Shown here: piece by piece, positions 7,648-15,052 of the stretch
How the letters are laid out: every line of letters begins with the position of its first letter
How positions within the stretch are numbered: position 1 is the stretch's first letter
Assembly: GCA_964407825.1 (NCBI GenBank)
Contig: CAYOXD010000078.1
Coordinates: 1-15,080 of the forward strand
DNA length: 15,080 bases
Direction of reading: 5' to 3'
Source of the DNA: CAYOXD01 sp964407825
GTDB lineage: Bacteria; Desulfobacterota; Desulfobacteria; Desulfobacterales; JAFDDL01
The notes under the pieces: generated by a model
Told to the model about the DNA's origin: nothing
Database searches by the model: none
What the model saw: the letters and a program-made list of their open reading frames with translations, nothing else
Position numbers and translations under genes: made by a program

Positions 7648-7943
7648 CCGAAGAGAAAGCTGAAAGACATCCCCCGTGCTTCGGAGACCTGGAAACCGTT
7701 TTCCCCATGGGGGACGACGGGCTGCGCCACTCTCCCTGCAAATGCCTCCACTGCGGGTCCAAAACCGAATGCCTGCGAAAGGCAATGGCGGCCGGGGAGG
7801 GCGCGCGGGTCCGGGAGGAGATCGTGGACCGGGCCTATGATTCGGGGGTGATGGGGTTTTTTCAGCGATGGGCCAGGAAGAAACAATTTCATCAGCGGCG
7901 GCGGGCGTCTGAAAGGGCCGCCAAGCAGGGGGGAGGTTCATGA
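7644..7943 (+). CDS. Cysteine-rich small protein with WhiB-like cysteine spacing
   Basis: This is a 99-residue protein of unknown function. The first half has five cysteines, C12, C32, C34, C37 and C43, in the pattern C-x21-C-x2-C-x5-C (using C12, C34, C37, C43). An FP pair (20-21) falls 8-9 residues after the first cysteine, and ECLRKAM follows the last. The arrangement is reminiscent of WhiB-like proteins, which hold a [4Fe-4S] cluster with C-xn-C-x2-C-x5-C and an FFP motif; the WhiB G-[VI]-W-G-G turn is absent. The second half is predicted helical and very basic (GFFQRWARKK, then HQRRRASERAAK), which could bind nucleic acid. The ATG overlaps the radC stop as ATGA, and the stop overlaps the pgk ATG in the same way. 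I recall similar small proteins from other deltaproteobacteria but cannot name a family. Coding is well supported by frame continuity and composition; the function is open. Confidence 0.85.
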   Translation: MTEEKAERHPPCFGDLETVFPMGDDGLRHSPCKCLHCGSKTECLRKAMAAGEGARVREEIVDRAYDSGVMGFFQRWARKKQFHQRRRASERAAKQGGGS

Positions 7944-9139
7944 AAACAGTGCGGGACATCGAACTATCCGGAAAACGCGTGCTATGCCGGGTCGATTTCA
8001 ATGTGCCCCTGGACGGAGAGTGCCAGGTTACCGACGATGCCAGGATCCGGGCCGTCCTGCCCACCCTGGCGTTCATCCTTGCCGCGGGCGGAAAGCTCAT
8101 CCTGGCCTCCCACCTGGGGCGTCCCAAGGGCAAACCGGTTGACGGGATGCGCCTTTTGCCCGTGGCCCGCCGCCTGGAGGCGCTTCTGGGAACAGCGGTG
8201 GCCATGGCGCCGGACTGCATTGGCGGGGAGGTGGACACGCTGGTGGGCCGGATGGGGCCGGGAGAGGTGCTGCTGCTCGAGAACCTGCGGTTTCACGAGG
8301 CCGAGCAGAAAAACGACGACGCCTTCGCCGCCTCCCTGGCGGCCCTTTGCGATGTCTACATCAACGATGCCTTTGCCGTCTGCCACAGGGCCAATGCCTC
8401 GGTGGAGGCGGTGACGCGTCACGCACCGGTCTGCGGCGCGGGGTTTCTCCTGGAGCGGGAGCTCGACTATTTCAGCAAGGCCATGACCACGCCCCGGCGG
8501 CCCCTGGCGGCGGTGGTGGGCGGCGCCAAGGTGTCGAGCAAGCTGGGCGCCCTGAAGAACATGATGACCCATGTGGACAAGCTCCTCATCGGCGGCGCCA
8601 TGGCCAATACCTTTCTCAGGGCCGGCGGTCTGGCGGTGGGAAAATCGAAGATCGAGGAGGATCTGCTCGAGAGCGCAGCAGACATCATGCGGGAGGCGGG
8701 CGACAGGGGAATCCGGCTCTATCTGCCAGTGGACGCGGTGACGGCCCCGGAGCTTGATGAAAAGACGACAGTCCGGATCGTTCCCGTCCAGGAAATCCCG
8801 GAGGCCGCCATGGCGTTCGACATCGGACCTGCCACGAGCCTCATCTATGCCCAGGCGCTCTATGATGCCAAGACCATCGTCTGGAACGGTCCCATGGGTG
8901 TTTTCGAAATGGACCCCTTCAGCCGGGGGACCCTGGCCATGGCCGGCAGCATCGCCAATGCCCATGCCCTGACCATCGTCGGCGGGGGTGATACGGTGGC
9001 CGCCCTTCACCTTGCGGGCGAAGCGGATCGCGTCGGCTACATCTCCACCGGCGGCGGCGCCTTTCTGGCGCTGCTGGAGGGAAAGACCCTGCCGGGGGTA
9101 GCCGCCCTTGCGGCGGCGGAAAAGGGGCGTGAAGGCTGA
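7940..9139 (+). CDS. pgk: Phosphoglycerate kinase
   Basis: Pgk is a monomeric cytoplasmic enzyme that transfers phosphate between 1,3-bisphosphoglycerate and ADP in glycolysis and the reverse in gluconeogenesis. The 399-residue protein has normal length and the family motifs in order: CRVDFNVPLD near the N-terminus, ASHLGRPKG, ENLRFHEAE, NDAFAVCHRANAS, VGGAKVSSKLGAL, WNGPMGVFE in the nucleotide-binding domain, and GGGDT. A purine-rich GGGGGGAGG at 7928-7936 just before the ATG is the ribosome-binding site, and the ATG overlaps the preceding stop. No gap gene is adjacent, unlike many bacteria where gap-pgk pair. Confidence 0.98.
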   Translation: MKTVRDIELSGKRVLCRVDFNVPLDGECQVTDDARIRAVLPTLAFILAAGGKLILASHLGRPKGKPVDGMRLLPVARRLEALLGTAVAMAPDCIGGEVDTLVGRMGPGEVLLLENLRFHEAEQKNDDAFAASLAALCDVYINDAFAVCHRANASVEAVTRHAPVCGAGFLLERELDYFSKAMTTPRRPLAAVVGGAKVSSKLGALKNMMTHVDKLLIGGAMANTFLRAGGLAVGKSKIEEDLLESAADIMREAGDRGIRLYLPVDAVTAPELDEKTTVRIVPVQEIPEAAMAFDIGPATSLIYAQALYDAKTIVWNGPMGVFEMDPFSRGTLAMAGSIANAHALTIVGGGDTVAALHLAGEADRVGYISTGGGAFLALLEGKTLPGVAALAAAEKGREG

Positions 9140-9159
9140 GGCTCAAGGCCGGATACGGG

Positions 9160-9834
9160 GTGGCGCTGGGCTGCATCATCGCGGCCGTTGCCGTCTATCT
9201 GTTTCGCGGAACGCTGGCGGATCTTTGGGCCTCGGCATGGCCCGTGTTGTCTGACCGCGAGCGGTGCCGCGAATTTGTGTCCGGCTTCGGGGTTTCAGCG
9301 CCCCTGGTCTTCATGGGAATCCAGGTCCTGCAGGTGGTTTTCGCACCGATTCCCGGGGAGGCCACAGGGTTTGTGGGCGGCTATCTTTTCGGAACCTTCC
9401 AGGGGTTTTTGTACTCCAGTATCGCGCTGACGCTCGGTTCCTGGATCAACTTCATGATCGGCAGGCTGTTGGGCTGGCGGTACGTTCGCAGGATGATACC
9501 GGCAGGCGTTCGTGAACGCATGGATTTTCTTCTGCGGCACCAGGGCGTTGTCATCGTGCTCATCCTCTTTATCGTCCCCGGATTTCCCAAAGATTACCTG
9601 TGCCTCCTGCTCGGCATCAGCGCCTTGCCGGCCCGGGCCTTCATCCTGATGGCGGGCCTCGGCCGCATGCCCGGGACCTTGATGCTGAGCCTCCAGGGGG
9701 CCAGTCTCTACGGGCGGCATTATGTGGCGTTAGCAGTCCTCTTCGCCGCCTGCCTCCTTCTGGTCTACCTGGCCTACCGTTTCAGGGAATCCCTGTACCG
9801 GTGGATCGAGCGGCAGAATCATGATGCATCCTGA
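9160..9834 (+). CDS. TVP38/TMEM64 (DedA-like, SNARE-associated) membrane protein
   Basis: This is a polytopic inner-membrane protein of 224 residues. It shows an N-terminal hydrophobic helix (about 2-15), the family core around residues 48-105 (APIPGEATGFVGGYLFG, then the glycine-rich helix SSIALTLGSWINFMIGRLLG), a second re-entrant segment with IVPGFPKDYLCLLLG (138-152), GRMPGT (168-173) and a last helix at about 188-206 before a basic tail. Members of this and the DedA superfamily are linked to lipid scrambling or flipping and membrane homeostasis; the exact substrate here is unknown. The GTG at 9160 has a poor ribosome-binding site. The frame is open back to 9133 and a CTG at 9136 would add RLKAGYGV, a basic start more typical of such proteins, so the N-terminus is unsure. 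It follows pgk closely. Confidence 0.88.
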   Translation: MALGCIIAAVAVYLFRGTLADLWASAWPVLSDRERCREFVSGFGVSAPLVFMGIQVLQVVFAPIPGEATGFVGGYLFGTFQGFLYSSIALTLGSWINFMIGRLLGWRYVRRMIPAGVRERMDFLLRHQGVVIVLILFIVPGFPKDYLCLLLGISALPARAFILMAGLGRMPGTLMLSLQGASLYGRHYVALAVLFAACLLLVYLAYRFRESLYRWIERQNHDAS

Positions 9835-9900
9835 TCCTCCTTCCCCCCGGTGTCGGACTTGGAAGCTGGACGAAACGAATATCGAGGCCGAAGAAGGCTT

Positions 9901-11070
9901 ATGAATCAGGAAGCAAGGTGGACCATCCGGTGGCTGGGCGGTGTTCATGAAGCGGACCGGCATCGGTGGGACAGACTGGCCCGGCCGATACAGACGCCGC
10001 TATTGGAGTGGCCGTGGTTGTATCACCTGGAGGCCTCGGGGAGCATCTCCGCCAGACTCGGATGGCAGCCCTGCCATTTAACGGTCTGGGACCGGCACGA
10101 GCTGATCGGTGCCGCACCGCTCTATATCAAGACCCATAGCGAAGGGGAGTTCATATTCGATCACATGTGGGCGCAGCTGGCCGCCCGGTTCGGTATCGCC
10201 TATTATCCCAAAATGGTGGGCATGAGCCCGGCGACCCCATGCGCGGGGTATCGGTTCCTGATGGCAGAGGGTATCGATCGGGCCGCCCTGATGCGCCGGA
10301 TGCTTTCTGCCATCGACAGGTATTGCCGCCAGGCACGGCTTTCCTGCTGCCACCTGAATTTCGTCGATTTGCCGTGGTTTTCCAGATGGCCCCTGGACGG
10401 GTTTATCCCTTGGCGGCATCAGGCTTTCCTGTGGCGGAATAAGAACTACCACTCCTTCGAAGAGTATCTTGGCGCCTTTACCTCCTCCCACAGACGCAAT
10501 ATCCGCCGGGAGCGCAGGCGAATGGACGCACAGGGCATCACCATCCGGGCGCTTGCGGGCGATGATATCCCCGAGGACATGCATGAAACCATGTATGCTT
10601 ACTACCTGAAGACCAACGCCAGATACGGCCCCTGGGCCGCACGCTACCTCAATGGCGATTTTTTCAGGCACATCTTCAAGCACTACCGCCACCGGATGCT
10701 GATTTTCGTCGCCCACAGGGGGGACTCCTCCCCGCCGGCGGCTCTTTCCCTGCTGCTGGTGAAGGACCGCCATTTGATCGGTCGATATTGGGGCTGCGAG
10801 AAGACCGTCAAGGATCTTCATTTTAACATGTGTTTCTATGCGCCCATTGAATGGGCCATCGAAAACGGCATTCAGACCTTTGATCCGGGGGCCGGGTCCC
10901 CCCACAAGATTCAGCGTGGCTTCAGTGCGGTGGCCAACACCAGTCTGCACCGGTTCTACGATCCGCGGCTAGGGGGTCTCTTCCGGCACCTCATCGACGA
11001 GGTGAACGAGATGGTAACCGCCGAGATCGACGCATTGAACCGGTTGCTGCCCTTTGCTCGGCGCGGTTAG
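9901..11070 (+). CDS. FemAB/GNAT-like acyltransferase (DUF482, peptidoglycan-biosynthesis type)
   Basis: This is a soluble protein of 389 residues resembling the DUF482/PF04339 group (COG3146), predicted N-acyltransferases of the GNAT/FemAB fold. Visible family features are the early TPLLEWPWLYHLEASGS segment (equivalent to the usual S-P-F-L-S-x-x-F-L), the basic T-S-S-H-R-R-N-I-R-R-E-R block at about 194-205, the NARYGPWAARYLN helix, and the signature FDPGAGSPHKIQRGF at 327-341, which corresponds to the family E-P-G-A-Q-G-E-H-K-x-x-R-G-F. Substrates are not established; an amino-group acylation linked to the cell envelope is the usual guess. I chose ATG 9901, preceded by AAGAAGG, over the in-frame GTG at 9850, which has only a pyrimidine run before it. 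It is probably the last gene of the gyrA-led unit. Confidence 0.82.
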   Translation: MNQEARWTIRWLGGVHEADRHRWDRLARPIQTPLLEWPWLYHLEASGSISARLGWQPCHLTVWDRHELIGAAPLYIKTHSEGEFIFDHMWAQLAARFGIAYYPKMVGMSPATPCAGYRFLMAEGIDRAALMRRMLSAIDRYCRQARLSCCHLNFVDLPWFSRWPLDGFIPWRHQAFLWRNKNYHSFEEYLGAFTSSHRRNIRRERRRMDAQGITIRALAGDDIPEDMHETMYAYYLKTNARYGPWAARYLNGDFFRHIFKHYRHRMLIFVAHRGDSSPPAALSLLLVKDRHLIGRYWGCEKTVKDLHFNMCFYAPIEWAIENGIQTFDPGAGSPHKIQRGFSAVANTSLHRFYDPRLGGLFRHLIDEVNEMVTAEIDALNRLLPFARRG

Positions 11071-11121
11071 GGAAGCTGTCTCCCCGGGCAGAGGATAACA
11101 TTCTAATAAGGATAGGAAAAA

Positions 11122-12378
11122 ATGTCCGAACAAAAGTTGGGAAACTGGAAAAAACGATCCATAACGTTAGGTCTTATTTTGGTGTTGGCCCTCATATCCC
11201 TCTTTGGCTCTCGATGCCTGAGCATCTTTTCCCCTCCTGCGGACATCCCGGCCGATGCGGCCCCCGATTTCGCCCTGATGGCCGAAGCCTGGAACACCAT
11301 CCAGAAGGTGTATGTGGACCGCTCCGCATTGAAGCCGAAGATGATGACCTACGGGGCCATCAACGGCCTGGTGAATTCCCTGGGCGACACTGGCCACAGC
11401 ACTTTCCTGACCCCGGAAATGCTCAAAGAGGATCGCAAATACATGGGGGGAAGCTATAAGGGGGTCGGCATTGAACTGAGGATGAAGAACGGCCGTGTCT
11501 TGATCGTCTCCCCGTTGGACGGATCCCCCGCACAGAAAGCGGGGCTACGCTCCGGAGAGATCATTACCATGGTGGACGGCAAACATCTCACGGGGTTGAA
11601 CATCATACAGGTGGTGAAGCTCATATCCGGGCCGGTCGGCACCCCGGTCACCCTGACCATTTTCGACCCGGTCAACGGAAAATCCACGAAGGTGACGCTG
11701 ATAAGGGCCTCCATAAAAATAGATAATATTCGCTGGAAACGCCTCCCCGGTAGCCGGATCGTTCAGCTCCGCATCGCTGGATTCAACAAAGGGGTGACCA
11801 CGGCGCTTCAAGAGGCGCTGAACAACCTCAATGCCCACGGTATAAAGGGAATCATCCTAGACCTGCGCAATAACCCTGGCGGACTGCTGGATGAAGCGAT
11901 CGGGAGCACGAGCCAGTTTCTGGCGAAGGGCAATGTCCTCCTGGAAAAGGACAGCGCGGGGAAAATAACTTCCGTACCGGTGAAACCCGGCGGCCTGGCA
12001 ACTCATATCCCCATGGTCGTCCTGGTGAACGGGGGAACGGCCAGCGCCGCCGAGATTATGGCCGGCGCCATCCAGGACGCCGGCAGGGCAAAGGTTTTGG
12101 GGAGAAAGACCTTTGGCACCGGTACCGTGCTCAGGCAGTTCAAGCTTTCCGACGGATCGGCGCTGTTGCTTGCCGTAAGGGAATGGCTGACGCCGAAGGG
12201 ACATTCCATCTGGCACAAGGGGATAACACCGAACATCGTCGTCAAACTTCCCCCTGGCAAGCAGCCCCTGCTTCCGGGCGAGGAGAAGGATCTGACCCCC
12301 GCAAAGCTCGAGTCGAGCGGGGATACCCAGCTCCTTGCGGCCTTGAAGCTGCTCAGCGGGGAGGGCAAAGCGCGCTAA
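11122..12378 (+). CDS. S41-family (Ctp-like) PDZ protease with altered dyad
   Basis: This is an envelope protease of the carboxyl-terminal processing family, 418 residues. A basic N-terminus and one hydrophobic segment (about 12-28) direct it to the membrane or periplasm; the following cysteine (SRC) does not fit a lipobox. The sequence then has a helical linker, a PDZ domain (about 108-195), and the S41 core with LDLRNNPGGLLDEAI (247-260) and the nucleophile S308 in GGTASAAEIMAGA. In Ctp proteases the general-base lysine is in FGKG, 25 residues after the serine; here this is FGTG with T333, and the glutamine four residues further is L337. A lysine (K329) lies four residues earlier. The FGTGTVL variant also occurs in other S41 relatives as I recall them. 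AAGGA at 11108-11112, 9 bases before the ATG, supports the start. It has some AT-richer upstream sequence, perhaps its own promoter. Confidence 0.92.
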   Translation: MSEQKLGNWKKRSITLGLILVLALISLFGSRCLSIFSPPADIPADAAPDFALMAEAWNTIQKVYVDRSALKPKMMTYGAINGLVNSLGDTGHSTFLTPEMLKEDRKYMGGSYKGVGIELRMKNGRVLIVSPLDGSPAQKAGLRSGEIITMVDGKHLTGLNIIQVVKLISGPVGTPVTLTIFDPVNGKSTKVTLIRASIKIDNIRWKRLPGSRIVQLRIAGFNKGVTTALQEALNNLNAHGIKGIILDLRNNPGGLLDEAIGSTSQFLAKGNVLLEKDSAGKITSVPVKPGGLATHIPMVVLVNGGTASAAEIMAGAIQDAGRAKVLGRKTFGTGTVLRQFKLSDGSALLLAVREWLTPKGHSIWHKGITPNIVVKLPPGKQPLLPGEEKDLTPAKLESSGDTQLLAALKLLSGEGKAR

Positions 12379-12427
12379 GCGCCTCCAGCGCGACCGTATC
12401 TGCAGGGATCATCTGACAGCCCGCCGC
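12379..12427. other. Short convergent gap without a clear terminator
   Basis: This 49-base space lies between the 3' ends of the S41 gene and the ATPase gene. A bidirectional terminator would be expected. Only a short GCGC-CTCCA-GCGC stem is visible, with no T-run on either side, so I call none. Confidence 0.5.
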
Positions 12428-14932
12428 CTATCGCATGGGATGGGAGTGGAGCGGCCGATTCAGCTTGTGCAGGAATTGTCGCTTGTGTTTGGCCTTGTTT
12501 GCCATGAGGTGGTAGACACCTAACTTAGTGATATCCATTACGATCATCCAGACCAGATTATAGATCCACACCAGTGCGATGAGCGCCCAGGGGAGCTTCG
12601 GCACCAGCCAGCCGAATCCGGTCATCAGAACGGCAAAGGCCTGGGTCCCCACGATGGCGAGGAACAGGGGCCAGGAGGGAAACGGCTTCCTCCAAAAAGA
12701 CTTCGTGGTGCGGGTGATGAACAGCATCAGATGGCCGCCGGCCACCAACTGCAAAAACAGCATGGATTGCAGGTGGTGAATGTCCAGAAACAAGTACAGC
12801 TTGCCGATGACCAGCAAGCCGGAGCTCTCGATCACCGCCAGGAACCCCAGAACGCTTGAGATGGTCAGCACCCGGCCCATTTCCCAGCGCACCGGAGTGG
12901 GACTGAGGTAGGTGTTGTCATAGGCGATGGTCATGATCGGAATGTCATCCAGCAGCGCCAGAATGATGATCATCATCGCCGTGAGGGGAAAGTAGTTGAA
13001 GGCGATCATGGCGGCCACCACGAACACCATGATATCGATGGTCATGGCAATGCGGTAAATGGTGTAGCTCATCATCCGCTCAAAGATGCGCCGGGATTCC
13101 TCCACCGCGCGAATGATCACCGACAGGCCCGGCTCGGTGAGCACCAGGGCAGCCGCTGACTGAGCCGCGTTGGTGGCTCCGGAAACCGCGATGCCAACCT
13201 CGGCCTGCTTCAGGGCCGGCGCGTCATTGACCCCGTCACCGGTCATGGCCACCAGATGGCCGCGTTTTTGTAAGGCCTGGACGATGTTGTATTTATGCTC
13301 GGGGAAGACCTCGGCGAAGCCGTCGGCTTTCTCGATGGCGCGTGTCAAAGCATCTCCCAGCTCGTAGGTATCGTGGTGAGAGAAAAGCTCCGAAGCAGGC
13401 TTGATGTTGGTTTTCAAACCCAACTGGCCGGCGGTTTCCCGGCCGATGGCGACATTGTCGCCGGTGATCATCTTTACGTCGATCCCGTGCGCCTGAGCCT
13501 GGGCGATGGTCTCCGCCGCGTCATCCCGGGGTGGGTCGAACAGCGGCAAAATGCCCATGAATTGCCATGCATCGCCGCCCCCGCTGGTCTGAGCCACCCC
13601 CAGGGTACGGTACCCCTTGGCCGCCAGTTCATCCACGGCCTGCCGGATTTCAGCCTCCAAATCATGCGACAGATGGCAAAGCCCCATAATGACCTGAGGC
13701 GCTCCCTTGGTCACCTGCAGGGTGTTTCCCCGGTTATCCTTGACGGTTGCCTCGGTTCGCTTGCTCACCGGATCGAAGGGGACGAATTTTTCCTGCACGT
13801 AGGCCTCCAGCACCCCTCTATCGTGCAGCCCCCCCATCACCGCCAGGTCAATGGCGTCCTGGTTCTCTTCCTTGGAGGCAAGGCTGGCCACCAGAATCAC
13901 CGTTTGCGCATCGGTCGCGCCGAAGGTTATCGGGTCACCCAAGGTCAGTTGGTTTTTGGTCAGTGTGCCGGTCTTGTCGGAGCACAGTACATCGATGCCC
14001 GCCATCTCCTCGATGGCTTGCAGGCGGGAGACGATGGCCTTCATTTTGGAGAGCGCCAAAGCCCCCAGGGCCATGGTGACGGACAGGACCGCGGGCATCG
14101 CCACGGGAATGGAGGCCACCACCAGGATCAGCACGAACTGGACCAAATCGACGATGGGTGCCCCGCGGACGATTTCCACCACGATCAGGATGATGCTCAG
14201 CCCGATGGCGATGAAGATCAGAAAATCCCCCACCTTCATGACGGCCTTCTGGAAATGGGAGACGGCACCGGCGGTTTCCACCAATTTGGCGGTTCGGGCG
14301 AAGAAGGTGTTTCCTCCGGTGGCCGTCACCAACGCCACCATCTCCCCTTGCTTGGCCACCGATCCGGAATAGGCGATCTCCTCGGGTTGTTTATTGACCG
14401 GCAGGGACTCTCCGGTCAGGGCGGACTGATCGATGCTCAGATAATCGCCGTCGACCAGCTTAATATCCGCGGGCACGATGTCTCCCGGACGGATCCGGAT
14501 CACATCTCCCGGCACCAGGTCGCTGGCCTCGACCTCCTGCCATTTGCCGTCCCGCAAGGCCCGGGCCTTGAGCGCCAGCTGTTCCTTCAGGGCATCGAGG
14601 GCATTGCTCGCTTCGTGTTCCTCCCAGAAGCCGATCACGGCGTTGAACAGGAGCAGGAATAAGATGATGTAGAAATCGCCCCAGCGTTCAACCGCCCCGG
14701 AAAGAATGGCGGCCACCTCGATCATCCAGGGGATCGGCCCCCAAAAGTAGCTCAGAAACTGTAGCAGGGGATGGCTCTTTTCTTCATGCAGGGCATTGGG
14801 ACCATAGGTCTCCAGCCGGTTTTGGGCCTCGGCTTGGCTCAGCCCCTGGACGCTGCTATTGAGCTGACTGAAAAGATCTGCGCTGCTCTTTGCCTCGGCC
14901 TCTTCGCCGGTAATGATTTCTGGTATGGGCAT
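12428..14932 (-). CDS. Plasma-membrane proton-efflux P-type ATPase (PMA1 type, P3A)
   Basis: This is a large integral-membrane ATPase of 834 residues that pumps H+ out of the cytoplasm by analogy with fungal PMA1 and plant AHA. In order it shows an N-terminal cytosolic segment, the first transmembrane hairpin, the actuator loop with LTGES (173-177), the IPVAMP bend in helix M4 (from about 275), the phosphorylated aspartate D319 in CSDKTGTLT, the nucleotide-domain TKGAP, MITGDN and TGDGVNDAPA, and six C-terminal helices. Helix M6 carries LLDDIPIMTIAYDN, with D663 matching the proton-carrying aspartate of AHA2 (D684), and continues SPTPVRW as in PMA1. The C-terminus is a short basic tail without the plant autoinhibitory domain. 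I chose ATG 14932 because GGAGGG lies 7 bases upstream; the GTG at 14947 would place that site inside the gene. It is convergent with the S41 gene and has no visible partner. Confidence 0.96.
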   Translation of the reverse strand: MPIPEIITGEEAEAKSSADLFSQLNSSVQGLSQAEAQNRLETYGPNALHEEKSHPLLQFLSYFWGPIPWMIEVAAILSGAVERWGDFYIILFLLLFNAVIGFWEEHEASNALDALKEQLALKARALRDGKWQEVEASDLVPGDVIRIRPGDIVPADIKLVDGDYLSIDQSALTGESLPVNKQPEEIAYSGSVAKQGEMVALVTATGGNTFFARTAKLVETAGAVSHFQKAVMKVGDFLIFIAIGLSIILIVVEIVRGAPIVDLVQFVLILVVASIPVAMPAVLSVTMALGALALSKMKAIVSRLQAIEEMAGIDVLCSDKTGTLTKNQLTLGDPITFGATDAQTVILVASLASKEENQDAIDLAVMGGLHDRGVLEAYVQEKFVPFDPVSKRTEATVKDNRGNTLQVTKGAPQVIMGLCHLSHDLEAEIRQAVDELAAKGYRTLGVAQTSGGGDAWQFMGILPLFDPPRDDAAETIAQAQAHGIDVKMITGDNVAIGRETAGQLGLKTNIKPASELFSHHDTYELGDALTRAIEKADGFAEVFPEHKYNIVQALQKRGHLVAMTGDGVNDAPALKQAEVGIAVSGATNAAQSAAALVLTEPGLSVIIRAVEESRRIFERMMSYTIYRIAMTIDIMVFVVAAMIAFNYFPLTAMMIIILALLDDIPIMTIAYDNTYLSPTPVRWEMGRVLTISSVLGFLAVIESSGLLVIGKLYLFLDIHHLQSMLFLQLVAGGHLMLFITRTTKSFWRKPFPSWPLFLAIVGTQAFAVLMTGFGWLVPKLPWALIALVWIYNLVWMIVMDITKLGVYHLMANKAKHKRQFLHKLNRPLHSHPMR

Positions 14933-14939
14933 AACGTAT

Positions 14940-14945
14940 CCCTCC
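14940..14945 (-). promoter_or_regulatory. Ribosome-binding site deciding the ATPase start
   Basis: GGAGGG on the minus strand is 7 bases before the ATG at 14932, near-perfect Shine-Dalgarno sequence and spacing. It argues for this ATG over the in-frame GTG at 14947. Confidence 0.85.
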
Positions 14946-14992
14946 ACGGTGAAGTTGGATGCCGGATCGGTGGGTATTGACCCGAAGTCACA

Positions 14993-15008
14993 CTAAGTAA
15001 CCCTAAGT
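14993..15008 (-). repeat. Ten-base-phased direct repeat upstream of the ATPase
   Basis: On the minus strand ACTTAG occurs twice, separated by GGTT, so the copies are 10 bases (one helical turn) apart. It lies between the candidate promoter and the ATPase start, where an operator would be expected. The unit is short, so chance is possible. Confidence 0.3.
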
Positions 15009-15024
15009 TGATTTCTCAAAAAGA

Positions 15025-15052
15025 TTAATAGGAAGAATCCTGTAATTGGAAA
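15025..15052 (-). promoter_or_regulatory. Candidate sigma70-type promoter for the P-type ATPase
   Basis: On the minus strand TTTCCA (15047-15052) and TATTAA (15025-15030) are separated by 16 bases, each matching four of six consensus positions. The surrounding stretch is clearly AT-richer than the genes. The leader to the ATG at 14932 would be about 85 bases. Confidence 0.3.

Noticed and set aside
7982..9010. 342-codon minus-strand frame opposite pgk
   Set aside because: It is a shadow of pgk codon bias; its composition is rich in His, Gly and Gln and not protein-like.
9850..9900. 17-codon N-terminal extension of the FemAB-like protein from GTG 9850
   Set aside because: No ribosome-binding site precedes the GTG, while AAGAAGG precedes ATG 9901. 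The extension is polar and arginine-rich without family support.
11211..11216. Cysteine after the S41 hydrophobic segment as a lipoprotein site
   Set aside because: The residues before it are G-S-R; arginine at -1 does not fit a lipobox.
13295..14662. 455-codon open frame on the plus strand opposite the P-type ATPase
   Set aside because: It is the antisense image of a strongly conserved gene in GC-rich DNA. The product is rich in Gly, His, Gln and Asp, shows no domain and has no ribosome-binding site.
14933..14947. GTG start for the P-type ATPase at 14947
   Set aside because: It would put the excellent GGAGGG site inside the gene; ATG 14932 is ideally spaced from it.
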